Shown here piece after piece: positions 1 to 7,616 of a DNA stretch of 64,000 bases (position 1 is its first letter; every line of letters starts with the position of its first letter). Location: positions 1,674,001 through 1,738,000 of the forward strand of contig NZ_PHUE01000001.1 of NCBI RefSeq assembly GCF_002813295.1, in the 5' to 3' direction. This DNA is from Flavobacterium sp. 5. Lineage in GTDB: Bacteria; Bacteroidota; Bacteroidia; Flavobacteriales; Flavobacteriaceae. The notes under the pieces are model-generated. The model had not been told where the DNA came from. It saw nothing but the letters and a program-made list of their open reading frames with translations, and did no database searches. Position numbers and translations under genes: made by a program.

Positions 1-543
1 AATAATAACTGGTAATGTCAATAAAGACATCGTTAAACTTGCCCAAAGAATATTGGGTTGTCCCCAACGCAATTGACCATCATTAAGAACCGTATCAGCA
101 CCTGCGCCAATAAACTGTATAAAAAAACCAAGACCAAAAAGACCAAATATAATTGAAGGAACTACCGCCAAAGTACGCACAGAAAATCGAACCGCCGCTG
201 CAAATTTGGAATTCTCATGAGCATATTCTGTTAAATAAAGAGCGGTAATAGTTCCAAAAGGAACTGCTGCAATTGACATAACAACGACTAGAATGAAAGT
301 CCCTATTATGGCTGGTAAAATCCCTCCTTCGGTCATTCCATTGGTAGGAAAAGAAGAAATAAATTCCCAAGAAAATTTAGTTCGTCCTTGATAAATGATA
401 ATCCCCAAAATAATAAAAAGAATAGCAATAATAAGAATTACAGCCAATTGGGTCAGCCCAATAAAAAATTTTCCTTTTGTTTCCGAACCACTTTTTTTAC
501 TAGAAAAAAATTGATTTTCTGTTTGATTTAAAACTGTTTCCAT
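1..543 (-). CDS. pstA: Phosphate ABC transporter permease PstA (N-terminal part, cut by window edge)
   Basis: PstA is one of the two inner-membrane permease subunits of the high-affinity Pst phosphate importer. The frame is open from the ATG at 543 down to base 1, giving 181 N-terminal residues; the C-terminus and presumably pstB and phoU lie off the left edge. A hydrophobic segment near residues 30-50 is followed by the periplasmic motif WEFISSFPTNGMTEGGI and then further membrane segments with AAVPFGTITALYLTEYA, all typical of PstA. The start lies 2 nt after the pstC stop, so the two permeases are probably translated together. Identity is recognised by eye from family features. Confidence 0.93.
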   Translation of the reverse strand, partial: METVLNQTENQFFSSKKSGSETKGKFFIGLTQLAVILIIAILFIILGIIIYQGRTKFSWEFISSFPTNGMTEGGILPAIIGTFILVVVMSIAAVPFGTITALYLTEYAHENSKFAAAVRFSVRTLAVVPSIIFGLFGLGFFIQFIGAGADTVLNDGQLRWGQPNILWASLTMSLLTLPVII

Positions 544-545
544 AC

Positions 546-1790
546 TTATTTACCTTGGAATTTTTTCAATAATTTACCTTTTACATAGAACTCAGCCACT
601 GCATTTAATGCAAATGAGAAGATAAAAAGTAATGACCCTATAAAAAACAATACACTATAATGAGTTTCTCCAAAAACAGTTTCGGCCATTTCAGAACCAA
701 TTGTTGCAGCAAACGTACGCACACTTTCAAAAGGGTTCGCAGAAACTAATGCTGCATTTCCTGTTGCCATAAGAGCAATCATCGTTTCTCCAAAAACTCT
801 TCCAATTCCTAATAATAGTGCTGCAAAAATACCCGGTGTTGCTGCTGGCAAGATCACAAAAAAAGCAGTTTGCCACTTACTTGCCCCAAGAGCCAAACTC
901 GCTTCGGTATACGTTTTGGGAACTGCCGCTAATGCGTCTTCCGAAATAGTATAAATGATAGGAATTGCGGCCAAGGCCATTGCTACTCCACCAATAAAAG
1001 CGTTCAATCTGGAATCGTAACCAAAAACATCTTGAAAGAAACTAGCCAAAACCATCAAAGCAAAAAATCCAATAACCACTGATGGGAAAGCAGCTAACAT
1101 TTCGATAATAGGCTTGATTATTTCTTTAACTCTTTTTGATGCGAAACAGGCAGTGTATAAAGCTGCCAATACAGCCAAAGGACCAGCAATTAACATCGCA
1201 ATAATAGTTACTTTCAAAGTTCCGATCAATAATCCAATCAATCCAAATCTGGGATTATCAGATACTGGAACCCACTCTGTAGTAAAAAATGTACTCCAGG
1301 TTTTATCTGCTCCTTCTTCATTTTGAGAAACAGCATCCATTGGTTCATCAGTTGATGGAACCGTTAAATCTTCTTTTGGAGTATCCCCATACGATTCAGG
1401 TTTCAAATCATCATTCGAAACTGCTTCTGAGCCATACGTCTCTGGTTTTAAATCTTCAGTAGTTTCAGCACCATATGTTTCGGGCTTCAACTCTTCAGTA
1501 GTCTCAGCACCATACGACTCTGGTTTCAACTCCTCGGTAGTCGCTCCGTAAGTTTCTGGTTTATTTGCTTTGTTAGCTTCGACTTCTGTTAACGCTTTTG
1601 AATCTTTTGCTGAACTAAATAATGGCAATGACTCTTTAAAGACAAAAATGAAGATTAAAAAAATAACTGCTATGGATAAAAATGCAACTGATGAAATAAT
1701 CTTTTCGGCAAGAAACTCAGAAATTCTAAATTGTTTCTTTAGGCTTTCTTCCGTAAAAGTATTTGATTTTTGGGGAATTTGAGAATCCAT
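546..1790 (-). CDS. pstC: Phosphate ABC transporter permease PstC with a repeat-bearing periplasmic insert
   Basis: PstC is the partner permease of PstA in phosphate import. The 414-residue protein has a first membrane helix at about residues 31-52, then a long acidic extracytoplasmic stretch to about residue 183, then the conserved permease core containing MLAAFPSVVIGFFAL, ALGASKWQTAFFVILPAATPGI and GIGRVFGETMIALMATG. Usual PstC proteins are about 300-340 residues; the excess is the segment between helix 1 and the core, which carries five imperfect repeats of a KPE(T/S)YG unit (residues 77-141). It lies downstream of pstS and directly upstream of pstA. The core looks intact, so I expect a working permease. 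Confidence 0.94.
   Translation of the reverse strand: MDSQIPQKSNTFTEESLKKQFRISEFLAEKIISSVAFLSIAVIFLIFIFVFKESLPLFSSAKDSKALTEVEANKANKPETYGATTEELKPESYGAETTEELKPETYGAETTEDLKPETYGSEAVSNDDLKPESYGDTPKEDLTVPSTDEPMDAVSQNEEGADKTWSTFFTTEWVPVSDNPRFGLIGLLIGTLKVTIIAMLIAGPLAVLAALYTACFASKRVKEIIKPIIEMLAAFPSVVIGFFALMVLASFFQDVFGYDSRLNAFIGGVAMALAAIPIIYTISEDALAAVPKTYTEASLALGASKWQTAFFVILPAATPGIFAALLLGIGRVFGETMIALMATGNAALVSANPFESVRTFAATIGSEMAETVFGETHYSVLFFIGSLLFIFSFALNAVAEFYVKGKLLKKFQGK
1368..1562 (-). repeat. Five tandem KPE(T/S)YG repeats inside pstC
   Basis: Residues 77-141 of PstC consist of five imperfect units of 12-15 residues, each built around KPETYG or KPESYG followed by an acidic TTEEL-like spacer. At DNA level these appear as an in-frame minisatellite. 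The repeats sit in the predicted periplasmic loop between helix 1 and the permease core. Function is unknown; the repeat number may vary between strains. Confidence 0.9.
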
Positions 1791-1829
1791 TTTTTTTATT
1801 TAGGAAGTTCGTTTAGTACAAACACAACT

Positions 1830-1858
1830 ATCCCTCACTTCACTATAAAATGAGGGAT
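1830..1858 (-). terminator. Intercistronic hairpin between pstS and pstC
   Basis: ATCCCTCA (1830-1837) and TGAGGGAT (1851-1858) form an 8-bp perfect stem with a 13-nt loop in the gap between the pstS stop and the pstC start. It lacks a long U tract, so it is more likely a partial terminator or an mRNA-stabilising stem, which would let the binding protein be made in excess over the permeases. This role is inferred. Confidence 0.55.
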
Positions 1859-1872
1859 ATGTTACTTAATTA

Positions 1873-2706
1873 TTATTTTAAAGGATAATATCCAACTTCA
1901 GCAATAAGAGCCTGACCTTCGGAGCTTAAAATCCAATCAATAAAAGCTTTAGCTTCTCCTGTTGGTTTTGATTTCAAATACATATACAAGTATCTTGAAA
2001 TTGGATACGTATGATTTTTAATTGTAGCTGCCGTTGGTAAAATACCTGGGCTTTTATCATCTTTCTTAACAGCACAATCTTTTACACCTTCAGCATAAGC
2101 TGCTCCACCATAACCAATAGAAAATTTGTCTTTTTTAACTGCATTTACAATTGCTGCTGTACCTGGTAAAGTTTGACAAGATGGAGAAAAGTCAGTTTTA
2201 ACTACATTATCTTTAAAGAAACCAAAAGTTCCTGAACTACTTTCTCTACCATATAATTTGATATTTGCATCAGGACCTCCTACTTCATTCCAATTCGTAA
2301 TTTTACCAGCGAAAATTTGACCAATTTGTTTCAATGTAAGTGTTGTAACTGGATTCGCTTTATTCAAATAAACTGACAAACCATCTTTGGCACAAGGAAT
2401 TTCAACTCCCATTGAATTGTATCTCGCTTTTAATTTTTCAATTTCAGATGCTTTAATAGGACGACTAGAATTAGCAATATCAGTTGACCCATTAATTAAA
2501 GCTGCCAAACCTACTCCTGATCCTCCACCAGTTACCTGAATAGAAGCTCCGGGGTTTTTCTTCATGTACACCTCTGCCCATTTTTGAGACAAAATAACCA
2601 TAGTATCAGAACCTTTTACAGTTACTTTATTGATTGTAGTGAATGAAAATCCAATAGTCATTACCACTACTAAAAGGGCTGCTATTTTAAATTTAGTTGT
2701 ATTCAT
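1873..2706 (-). CDS. pstS: Phosphate-binding protein PstS
   Basis: PstS captures phosphate in the periplasm and delivers it to PstCA. The 277-residue protein starts with an N-terminal hydrophobic segment (about residues 8-24) and shows the phosphate-binding loops: KGSDTM (31-36), GGGSGVGLAAL (60-70), NSSRPI (79-84) and GRESSSGTFGFF (153-164). No lipobox cysteine is visible at the signal peptide, so it is probably soluble or anchored by an uncleaved segment. It is the first gene of the pst operon, preceded by a TAnnTTTG promoter and a phased Pho-box-like repeat, which predicts induction by phosphate starvation through the PhoB encoded nearby. Confidence 0.95.
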   Translation of the reverse strand: MNTTKFKIAALLVVVMTIGFSFTTINKVTVKGSDTMVILSQKWAEVYMKKNPGASIQVTGGGSGVGLAALINGSTDIANSSRPIKASEIEKLKARYNSMGVEIPCAKDGLSVYLNKANPVTTLTLKQIGQIFAGKITNWNEVGGPDANIKLYGRESSSGTFGFFKDNVVKTDFSPSCQTLPGTAAIVNAVKKDKFSIGYGGAAYAEGVKDCAVKKDDKSPGILPTAATIKNHTYPISRYLYMYLKSKPTGEAKAFIDWILSSEGQALIAEVGYYPLK

Positions 2707-2732
2707 TTTTTAAGTGTCTTTTAATTTTTCAA

Positions 2733-2777
2733 CAAAAGTAGAACTGCTACGTTAAGCCTATGTTAAGTAAGCATTAT
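2733..2777 (-). promoter_or_regulatory. pstS promoter with Pho-box-like direct repeat
   Basis: On the minus strand a -7 box TACTTTTG (2733-2740) is preceded, after 8 bp, by TTAACGT (2749-2755) and, 11 bp further, TTAACAT (2760-2766); a weaker half-site follows at 2771-2777. The 11-bp period matches the spacing of PhoB half-sites in other bacteria, although the half-site sequence differs from the enterobacterial one. The same geometry occurs before both porins. Confidence 0.72.
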
Positions 2778-2899
2778 TCAATCTTTACCATTTAGCTATT
2801 TTTACAATAATTTTACAATAACTAAAAAGTATCATAACCGAGGAAAGACTATTCCTACTGAATATCAACAACATAAACAAACAAAACAGTTCCAAACAA

Positions 2900-2940
2900 A
2901 AAAAGAGGCTATTTCACAACTTGTAAAATAGCCTCTTTTT
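2900..2940. terminator. Bidirectional-type hairpin terminator
   Basis: AAAAAGAGGCTATTT (2900-2914) and AAATAGCCTCTTTTT (2926-2940) form a 15-bp perfect stem with an 11-nt loop, A- and T-rich at the two edges. It lies just beyond the stop of the porin gene at 2978 on the minus strand and ends that transcript before the pstS promoter. Confidence 0.88.
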
Positions 2941-2977
2941 ATATAAAAATCTCTGTGAATTTTAAAACAAAATTATT

Positions 2978-4327
2978 TTAGAAATTAACTTGAAATCTTA
3001 ATGTTGCTGTATTATTTCGAATATCATTATTATATATTCCTCCAATTGTTGAACTTGTTTCGTTGATTGGCATTGTATAACCTAAACCAATTTTTGTATT
3101 GGTTGTAAAGAAATAATGAAACGCAAATCCCCAGGTATGAACTTCTAAATCATTGGCAACAGCCACCCCATTACCAGACAATTTAACATTGGGATCAAAT
3201 GAATCGTAACGAATACCTCCTTGAAATTTGGTTCCAAAGTTTTTCTCTAGAGCAACATAATATCCTAAAAACTCTCTTTCCCCACTAAAGTTAAACGATG
3301 GATTATTATTAATGATAGCACTTCCAGCAGTACCAGAAATAATTCCTCTATGAAACTCTGATTTTAAGGCAATACCTCCTAGAATATCGTAGTACACTTG
3401 AAGTTCGGCTCCATACCACTGCTTTTTTAATTTATCTCCAATTTTGGCGTCAAATGGTTGGCTATTAACATCACTGTAAGTACCATCTGCAAAAACAGTG
3501 TTTTTTCCATAATACCCATTTCCACCAAAATCGATACCTAAACCAGCTTTAGGAAATTGTAAAGAATAAGTTGCTCTTACAACAATGTCTTTTTCACTGT
3601 CTACATCTGCAATTTGATTCGATATAGGTCCTTCTCCAAAGTTTCCATTAAATGCAGCAACATCAATTTTCAAAGGAATTTCATATTGTGTCATGAAATC
3701 AGCAACAACTTTTGCTCCCAAATCTCTTTCTTGAGGATACAAAATAATTGACATCCTGCTTCTTTCCATAAAAATCCTCTCTCTTGAAGAAAACTCTACT
3801 TCGTAATCTGGTCTGTTAAATTGTCCAACCCATAATTGATAGGTATTTGTCCATCTATCATTCAATTGAACATAGGCATCTTTAAGAGTAACTGCACTGA
3901 AAGTAAAATTAGGCTGCAATACAAATGTCACTCCTTCAATAGGTTGGTACGTAAATTTTATCCTAGCTCTTCTAATAAGAAAAGAATTATTTACATCGAC
4001 TGGGTTCGTAGTTAGGGGTACATTGGTTTCAGAAGTACCTGGTCTCAATTGCAAAGGCCCCGAAGAAGTGGGTACATCTTGATAATTAAACATATCAAAT
4101 TGAACTTGCATATATCCGGATATTCTCAATTTAGACATTTTATCAACTTGCTCTTGTAATGGAGACAACTGCTCATTTAGAGCATCAAACTTCAATTGAT
4201 GTTCATTAATTGATTGTTGTAATGAGTCAATACTAATGGCAATTGGTTTAATAGAATCATTTTCTACTTCTTGAGCATTAACTATACCAAAAATTGACAA
4301 CATTAATGCAACTATAACTTTTTTCAT
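2978..4327 (-). CDS. Phosphate-selective porin (OprP/OprO family), copy 1
   Basis: An outer-membrane beta-barrel of 449 residues. A signal peptide (residues 1-18, ending NAQ) is followed by a short predicted coiled coil (about 28-68) and then a barrel beginning LRISGYMQVQFDMF; motifs such as FLIRRARIKFTYQP and LWVGQFNRPDYEVEF are typical of the OprP/OprO family (Porin_O_P). The protein ends with an aromatic F, as usual for barrel assembly. It lies in the phosphate regulon and has the best Pho-box array of the window. It is a paralogue of the porin at 4795-6111. Phosphate or polyphosphate selectivity is inferred from family and context. Confidence 0.88.
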   Translation of the reverse strand: MKKVIVALMLSIFGIVNAQEVENDSIKPIAISIDSLQQSINEHQLKFDALNEQLSPLQEQVDKMSKLRISGYMQVQFDMFNYQDVPTSSGPLQLRPGTSETNVPLTTNPVDVNNSFLIRRARIKFTYQPIEGVTFVLQPNFTFSAVTLKDAYVQLNDRWTNTYQLWVGQFNRPDYEVEFSSRERIFMERSRMSIILYPQERDLGAKVVADFMTQYEIPLKIDVAAFNGNFGEGPISNQIADVDSEKDIVVRATYSLQFPKAGLGIDFGGNGYYGKNTVFADGTYSDVNSQPFDAKIGDKLKKQWYGAELQVYYDILGGIALKSEFHRGIISGTAGSAIINNNPSFNFSGEREFLGYYVALEKNFGTKFQGGIRYDSFDPNVKLSGNGVAVANDLEVHTWGFAFHYFFTTNTKIGLGYTMPINETSSTIGGIYNNDIRNNTATLRFQVNF

Positions 4328-4356
4328 TTTCTTTTAATAAGAATGTTAATTTGCGG

Positions 4357-4423
4357 CAAAGGTGATGCCGCAATGTTAATTTAAAGTTAACACAATGTTA
4401 TTTAGATGATAATTTAATGTTAA
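4357..4423 (-). promoter_or_regulatory. Porin 1 promoter with five 11-bp-phased Pho half-sites
   Basis: Written on the plus strand, half-sites ATGTTAA (4373), AAGTTAA (4384), ATGTTAT (4395), ATGATAA (4406) and ATGTTAA (4417) start exactly 11 bp apart. On the minus strand they read as TTAACAT-like repeats, with a -7-like box CACCTTTG (4357-4364) 8 bp downstream. PhoB-type regulators bind 11-bp-spaced direct repeats on one face of the helix, so this is a strong candidate for a multi-dimer PhoB operator. The rest of the gap to 4794 holds a decayed kinase fragment. Confidence 0.75.
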
Positions 4424-4569
4424 TCGGTTTTTTCTTAGATAATTAAAAAACACTTTTTTTTCGCCAACCTCTTAATTTACTGATATATCTGCTAATTATT
4501 TTACTTTTTTTAAGTTGATTTTCAAGTTACTAAATGTTTAATTTAACCTCTTTTTTAAGTTAAGCTTAT

Positions 4570-4700
4570 CATTTAAAAGCCTTTTATCAATTGCAAAAGA
4601 GAACTTAGATCCAATTCTAAATTCTCTTTCGATGCACTTTTTCGCTTTTTGACTGAAATATTTTTTACAATGACGAAGTTAATTCAGATTCCTTTTTGAA
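4570..4700 (-). pseudogene. Relic of a PhoR-like histidine kinase C-terminus
   Basis: This noncoding stretch aligns by eye with the 3' end of the intact phoR gene (roughly 6345-6470). In one frame it still encodes EREFRIGSKFSFAIDK, matching ESEFGIGSEFSFTLEK of PhoR, and upstream ATTGTAAAAAATATT matches the IVKHI codons, but stops and frameshifts interrupt it. It lies downstream of porin 2 in the same relative position in which intact phoR precedes porin 2. This fits a tandem duplication of a kinase-porin unit whose second kinase has decayed. No function is expected. Confidence 0.7.
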
Positions 4701-4794
4701 AAAAAATTGCTTTTGTTTAAATAATAGAAACGTTAAAAAAAGCTTGCCTGATTTTACTCCAACATTATTCTTTTACCAACTTACTTAACGCAAA

Positions 4795-6111
4795 TTAAAA
4801 ATTGAACTGCGCTTGTAATCTTAATAAATTGCCTTGTTGTCTATTATTTGGAAGTATACTGTCTTCAAAAGTTCTATCAGCAATAACCCATTCTGCTGTC
4901 AATTCGAATACTTTAAACGGCTGCCACTCTAGACCCAATTCATAATCTCTTACAACATAACTTCTCGCATCTTTTTCATATTTTTTACCTCCGTCATAAT
5001 ATTGAAATTTAGCAAAAGGATATAAAAAATGGTGTTTTTCTAGTGATATGTCTAATTTATAATTTAAAGTTATATAACCACCATTCAAGTCAACAACCTC
5101 AACAGTATTAGTAAGCTTATCATAACGTGGTCCTCTCCCAAAATTATATTCTGTTTGAATACCAAATGGCCTTGGATACAATACAAAAGTTGCTCCAACT
5201 CTTTGATCGATCGTATATTTTTTATTTGGAGTTGTTACACCATCGGATAATTCACTAGTAAAAGCCCATTTCCCAGTATAAGCTTGTATACCAGGCTCAA
5301 TTATCTGACTTCCAATCACAAAAGGATACGTTAATCTTGTTACGATATGCAAATCTCTATTAGCTTCAGATTTGTTTAATGTTTGACCATTATAAGCACC
5401 GAATGCAAATACTCCATAATCTCCAGAACCTTTATACCCATCATTTACCAGCATAGCAAAACGCTTTCTTATTTCGCTTGGGGCCCAATAAAAAAACATA
5501 CCTAAATCTCTTTCATTAGCAACAGCACTATTCAAAGCATCATTACGATCTAAGGTTAAACGATTTTGACTGGATTGTAAATTCTCAAAACCAAATGGAA
5601 CTTTACTTTGTCCGACTCTTACTCTGTATTCTCTTTTTTTATCAAAAGATAAATCAAAATAAGCATCTCTAAGTTGAACAAAATTATTCACGCCACTTGA
5701 TGGTGAACTAGCAAAATCAGGTTGGAAATAAAAATACAAATTAGGAAAGATTTGTCCCGAAAAAACAAGCCGGGCACGTCTTATAAAAAATCCGTTATTG
5801 GATTTGGCATCAGGTTCGGTTGAAGTCGTTCCCCAAGATTTATCACATTGATCGCAAGAGACTTTATCATTAGTAGAAAACAATCCGTTGTATCTTATCT
5901 GAGCATACCCTCTAAAGGAAATTTTGTGATACCACAATTCTTTGTCTTTTTCAGATTTTTCAATTTCAGCTTGCTTTACTTTTTCTTTATTAGCTGAATT
6001 AATTGAGTCTAAAACACGAATTACTTCTTTTTTGATTTCGTCTTTCCTTGTATCTTGAGCATTTACTACAAATGAAACCACTAATAAAATTGCAAATAAA
6101 ATTTTCCTCAT
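4795..6111 (-). CDS. Phosphate-selective porin (OprP/OprO family), copy 2
   Basis: A 438-residue outer-membrane barrel with signal peptide (residues 1-18), a charged helical N-terminal stretch rich in K and E (about 22-62), and barrel motifs FRGYAQIRYNGLF, NGFFIRRARLVFSGQIFP and YRVRVGQSKVPFGFENLQSS that mark Porin_O_P proteins. Two CxxC-like cysteines (CDQCDKSW) in the first loop are an unusual detail. It lies downstream of phoR and upstream of its paralogue, with its own Pho-type promoter. A role in phosphate or polyphosphate passage through the outer membrane is inferred from family and location. Confidence 0.88.
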   Translation of the reverse strand: MRKILFAILLVVSFVVNAQDTRKDEIKKEVIRVLDSINSANKEKVKQAEIEKSEKDKELWYHKISFRGYAQIRYNGLFSTNDKVSCDQCDKSWGTTSTEPDAKSNNGFFIRRARLVFSGQIFPNLYFYFQPDFASSPSSGVNNFVQLRDAYFDLSFDKKREYRVRVGQSKVPFGFENLQSSQNRLTLDRNDALNSAVANERDLGMFFYWAPSEIRKRFAMLVNDGYKGSGDYGVFAFGAYNGQTLNKSEANRDLHIVTRLTYPFVIGSQIIEPGIQAYTGKWAFTSELSDGVTTPNKKYTIDQRVGATFVLYPRPFGIQTEYNFGRGPRYDKLTNTVEVVDLNGGYITLNYKLDISLEKHHFLYPFAKFQYYDGGKKYEKDARSYVVRDYELGLEWQPFKVFELTAEWVIADRTFEDSILPNNRQQGNLLRLQAQFNF

Positions 6112-6134
6112 CTTTGGATTATGATTAATTTTTG

Positions 6135-6179
6135 CAAAGTTGAAACTGATGTGTTAATTTAGTTTTCACACAACATAAT
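6135..6179 (-). promoter_or_regulatory. Porin 2 promoter with Pho-box-like site
   Basis: On the minus strand, a -7-like box CAACTTTG (6135-6142) is preceded after 8 bp by TTAACAC (6151-6157); degenerate half-sites follow at 11-bp steps (6162-6168, 6173-6179). The 8-bp offset is the same as for pstS and porin 1, which supports the call although the outer half-sites are weak. Confidence 0.58.
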
Positions 6180-6314
6180 TTACATAATAGCATATTATTA
6201 TGTACTGAGTGCTATATACAAACAAATTATTATTTTACTTGAAAAACACTTAATTCACTTAGCATTCAAACAAATATAATAATTTATTGAATTTATTTGA
6301 ATATTACTAAATGC

Positions 6315-7400
6315 TTAATTTTTCTTTAGACCATATTGATCGGTAATAAATGTCTTTTCGAGTGTAAAAGAAAACTCAGACCCAATTCCAAACTCACTTT
6401 CGACATAAATTTTTTCTTTGTGAGCTTCAATAATATGTTTTACAATGGAAAGTCCTAAACCTGAACCGCCTTCGGTTCGAGCACCGCTTTTATCTACTCT
6501 GTAAAAACGCTCAAAAACACGTGATATATTATGTAATTCGATACCTTCTCCGTTATCGGAAATACGAACTAATACTTTTTTATTGGTTAAATTGACAATA
6601 GAAACTTCAGTCAAACCACCTTCTTTTCCATATTTTATGGAGTTTACAATCAAATTTTCGACTACTTGCTGAATTTTATCTTTATCTCCATTTACAAAAA
6701 TAGGCTTCATCTTATCATTTTCAAATGCCAAAGTAATATCCTTTTTATCAGCTTTCATTTCTAACAAATCGAAAACATTTTGAATCAACTTAACAATATC
6801 AAACTTTGTAAAATCAAGATTTAAATCACCAGATTCCAATTTGGTAATCATATCCAAATCTTCAACAATATAAATCAATCGTTCTACACCTTTTTCAGCA
6901 CGTTTCAAATATTTTTTTCTAATGGTTTTATCTTCCATTGCTCCATCAATAAGTGTTGACAAATATCCCTGAACGGTAAATAATGGTGTTTTGAGCTCAT
7001 GAGAAACATTTCCTAAAAACTCTCTTCGATATTCCTCTCGTATTTGTAGCATTTCTATTTCCAACTTTTTATCGGTAGCAAACTTCTTTACCTCTCGGGT
7101 TAAAGTTTCCATATCTGTATTTATTGGCTTATTGATAAATGTGCTGGATTCTAATAAAGAAACATCGTCGTATATTTTTTTTACTCTTCTATAAATAAAG
7201 CGTTCAACACGATATTGTAAAACAAAAAACGAAAATACATAAACAAAAAAGAGACTAATAAATCCCGACAACAGCATATTACTGAATGAAGATTTATATA
7301 GTATTGAAGAAAGAATCATACTAAATCCCGACACAAATAAACTAATATACAATGACGATTTTATAGCAAACTTGTAACTCTTTTTGAAATTAATTTTCAT
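6315..7400 (-). CDS. phoR: Phosphate-regulon sensor histidine kinase PhoR
   Basis: A membrane-bound sensor kinase of 361 residues. Two hydrophobic segments (about 12-33 and 40-61) are followed by a linker, the HisKA dimerisation domain with phospho-acceptor His134 in SHELKTP, and a HATPase domain with N-box (NLIVNSIKYG, to 258), G1 box DNGEGI (282-287), F box FERFYR (296-301) and G2 box GGSGLGLSIVKH (311-322). All catalytic motifs are intact. The sensor part is short with no sizeable periplasmic domain, as usual for PhoR, which senses through Pst/PhoU. It follows phoB in the same direction after a 216-bp repeat-rich spacer. Confidence 0.92.
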   Translation of the reverse strand: MKINFKKSYKFAIKSSLYISLFVSGFSMILSSILYKSSFSNMLLSGFISLFFVYVFSFFVLQYRVERFIYRRVKKIYDDVSLLESSTFINKPINTDMETLTREVKKFATDKKLEIEMLQIREEYRREFLGNVSHELKTPLFTVQGYLSTLIDGAMEDKTIRKKYLKRAEKGVERLIYIVEDLDMITKLESGDLNLDFTKFDIVKLIQNVFDLLEMKADKKDITLAFENDKMKPIFVNGDKDKIQQVVENLIVNSIKYGKEGGLTEVSIVNLTNKKVLVRISDNGEGIELHNISRVFERFYRVDKSGARTEGGSGLGLSIVKHIIEAHKEKIYVESEFGIGSEFSFTLEKTFITDQYGLKKN

Positions 7401-7410
7401 AATTGAATAG

Positions 7411-7612
7411 TAAGTCTCTAAGTTGCTGAGTCACTAAGTTACTGAGTTTCTTAGAAGTTTTAGAAAATACAGATTGTACAATTTTTACAAATCTGGATGG
7501 ATTATTTTTAAGTTGCTAAGTTAATGAGTTTCTTAGGAACTTAGAATTTTAGAAAAAAAAATAGTTGCTAAGTTTCTTAGGAACTCAGCAACTTAGATGC
7601 TTAGAAGCTAAA
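7411..7612. repeat. Degenerate 8-bp repeats (AACTTAGN / AACTCAGN) between phoB and phoR
   Basis: The 216-bp gap between phoB and phoR is filled with degenerate copies of an 8-bp unit which on the minus strand reads AACTTAGN or AACTCAGN (for example CTTAGTGA CTCAGCAA). Similar runs lie at 16271-16308 and 26125-26164. They encode nothing evident. They could form overlapping weak hairpins in the phoB-phoR mRNA, or simply reflect a dispersed simple-sequence family. Confidence 0.75.
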
Positions 7613-7616
7613 AAAG

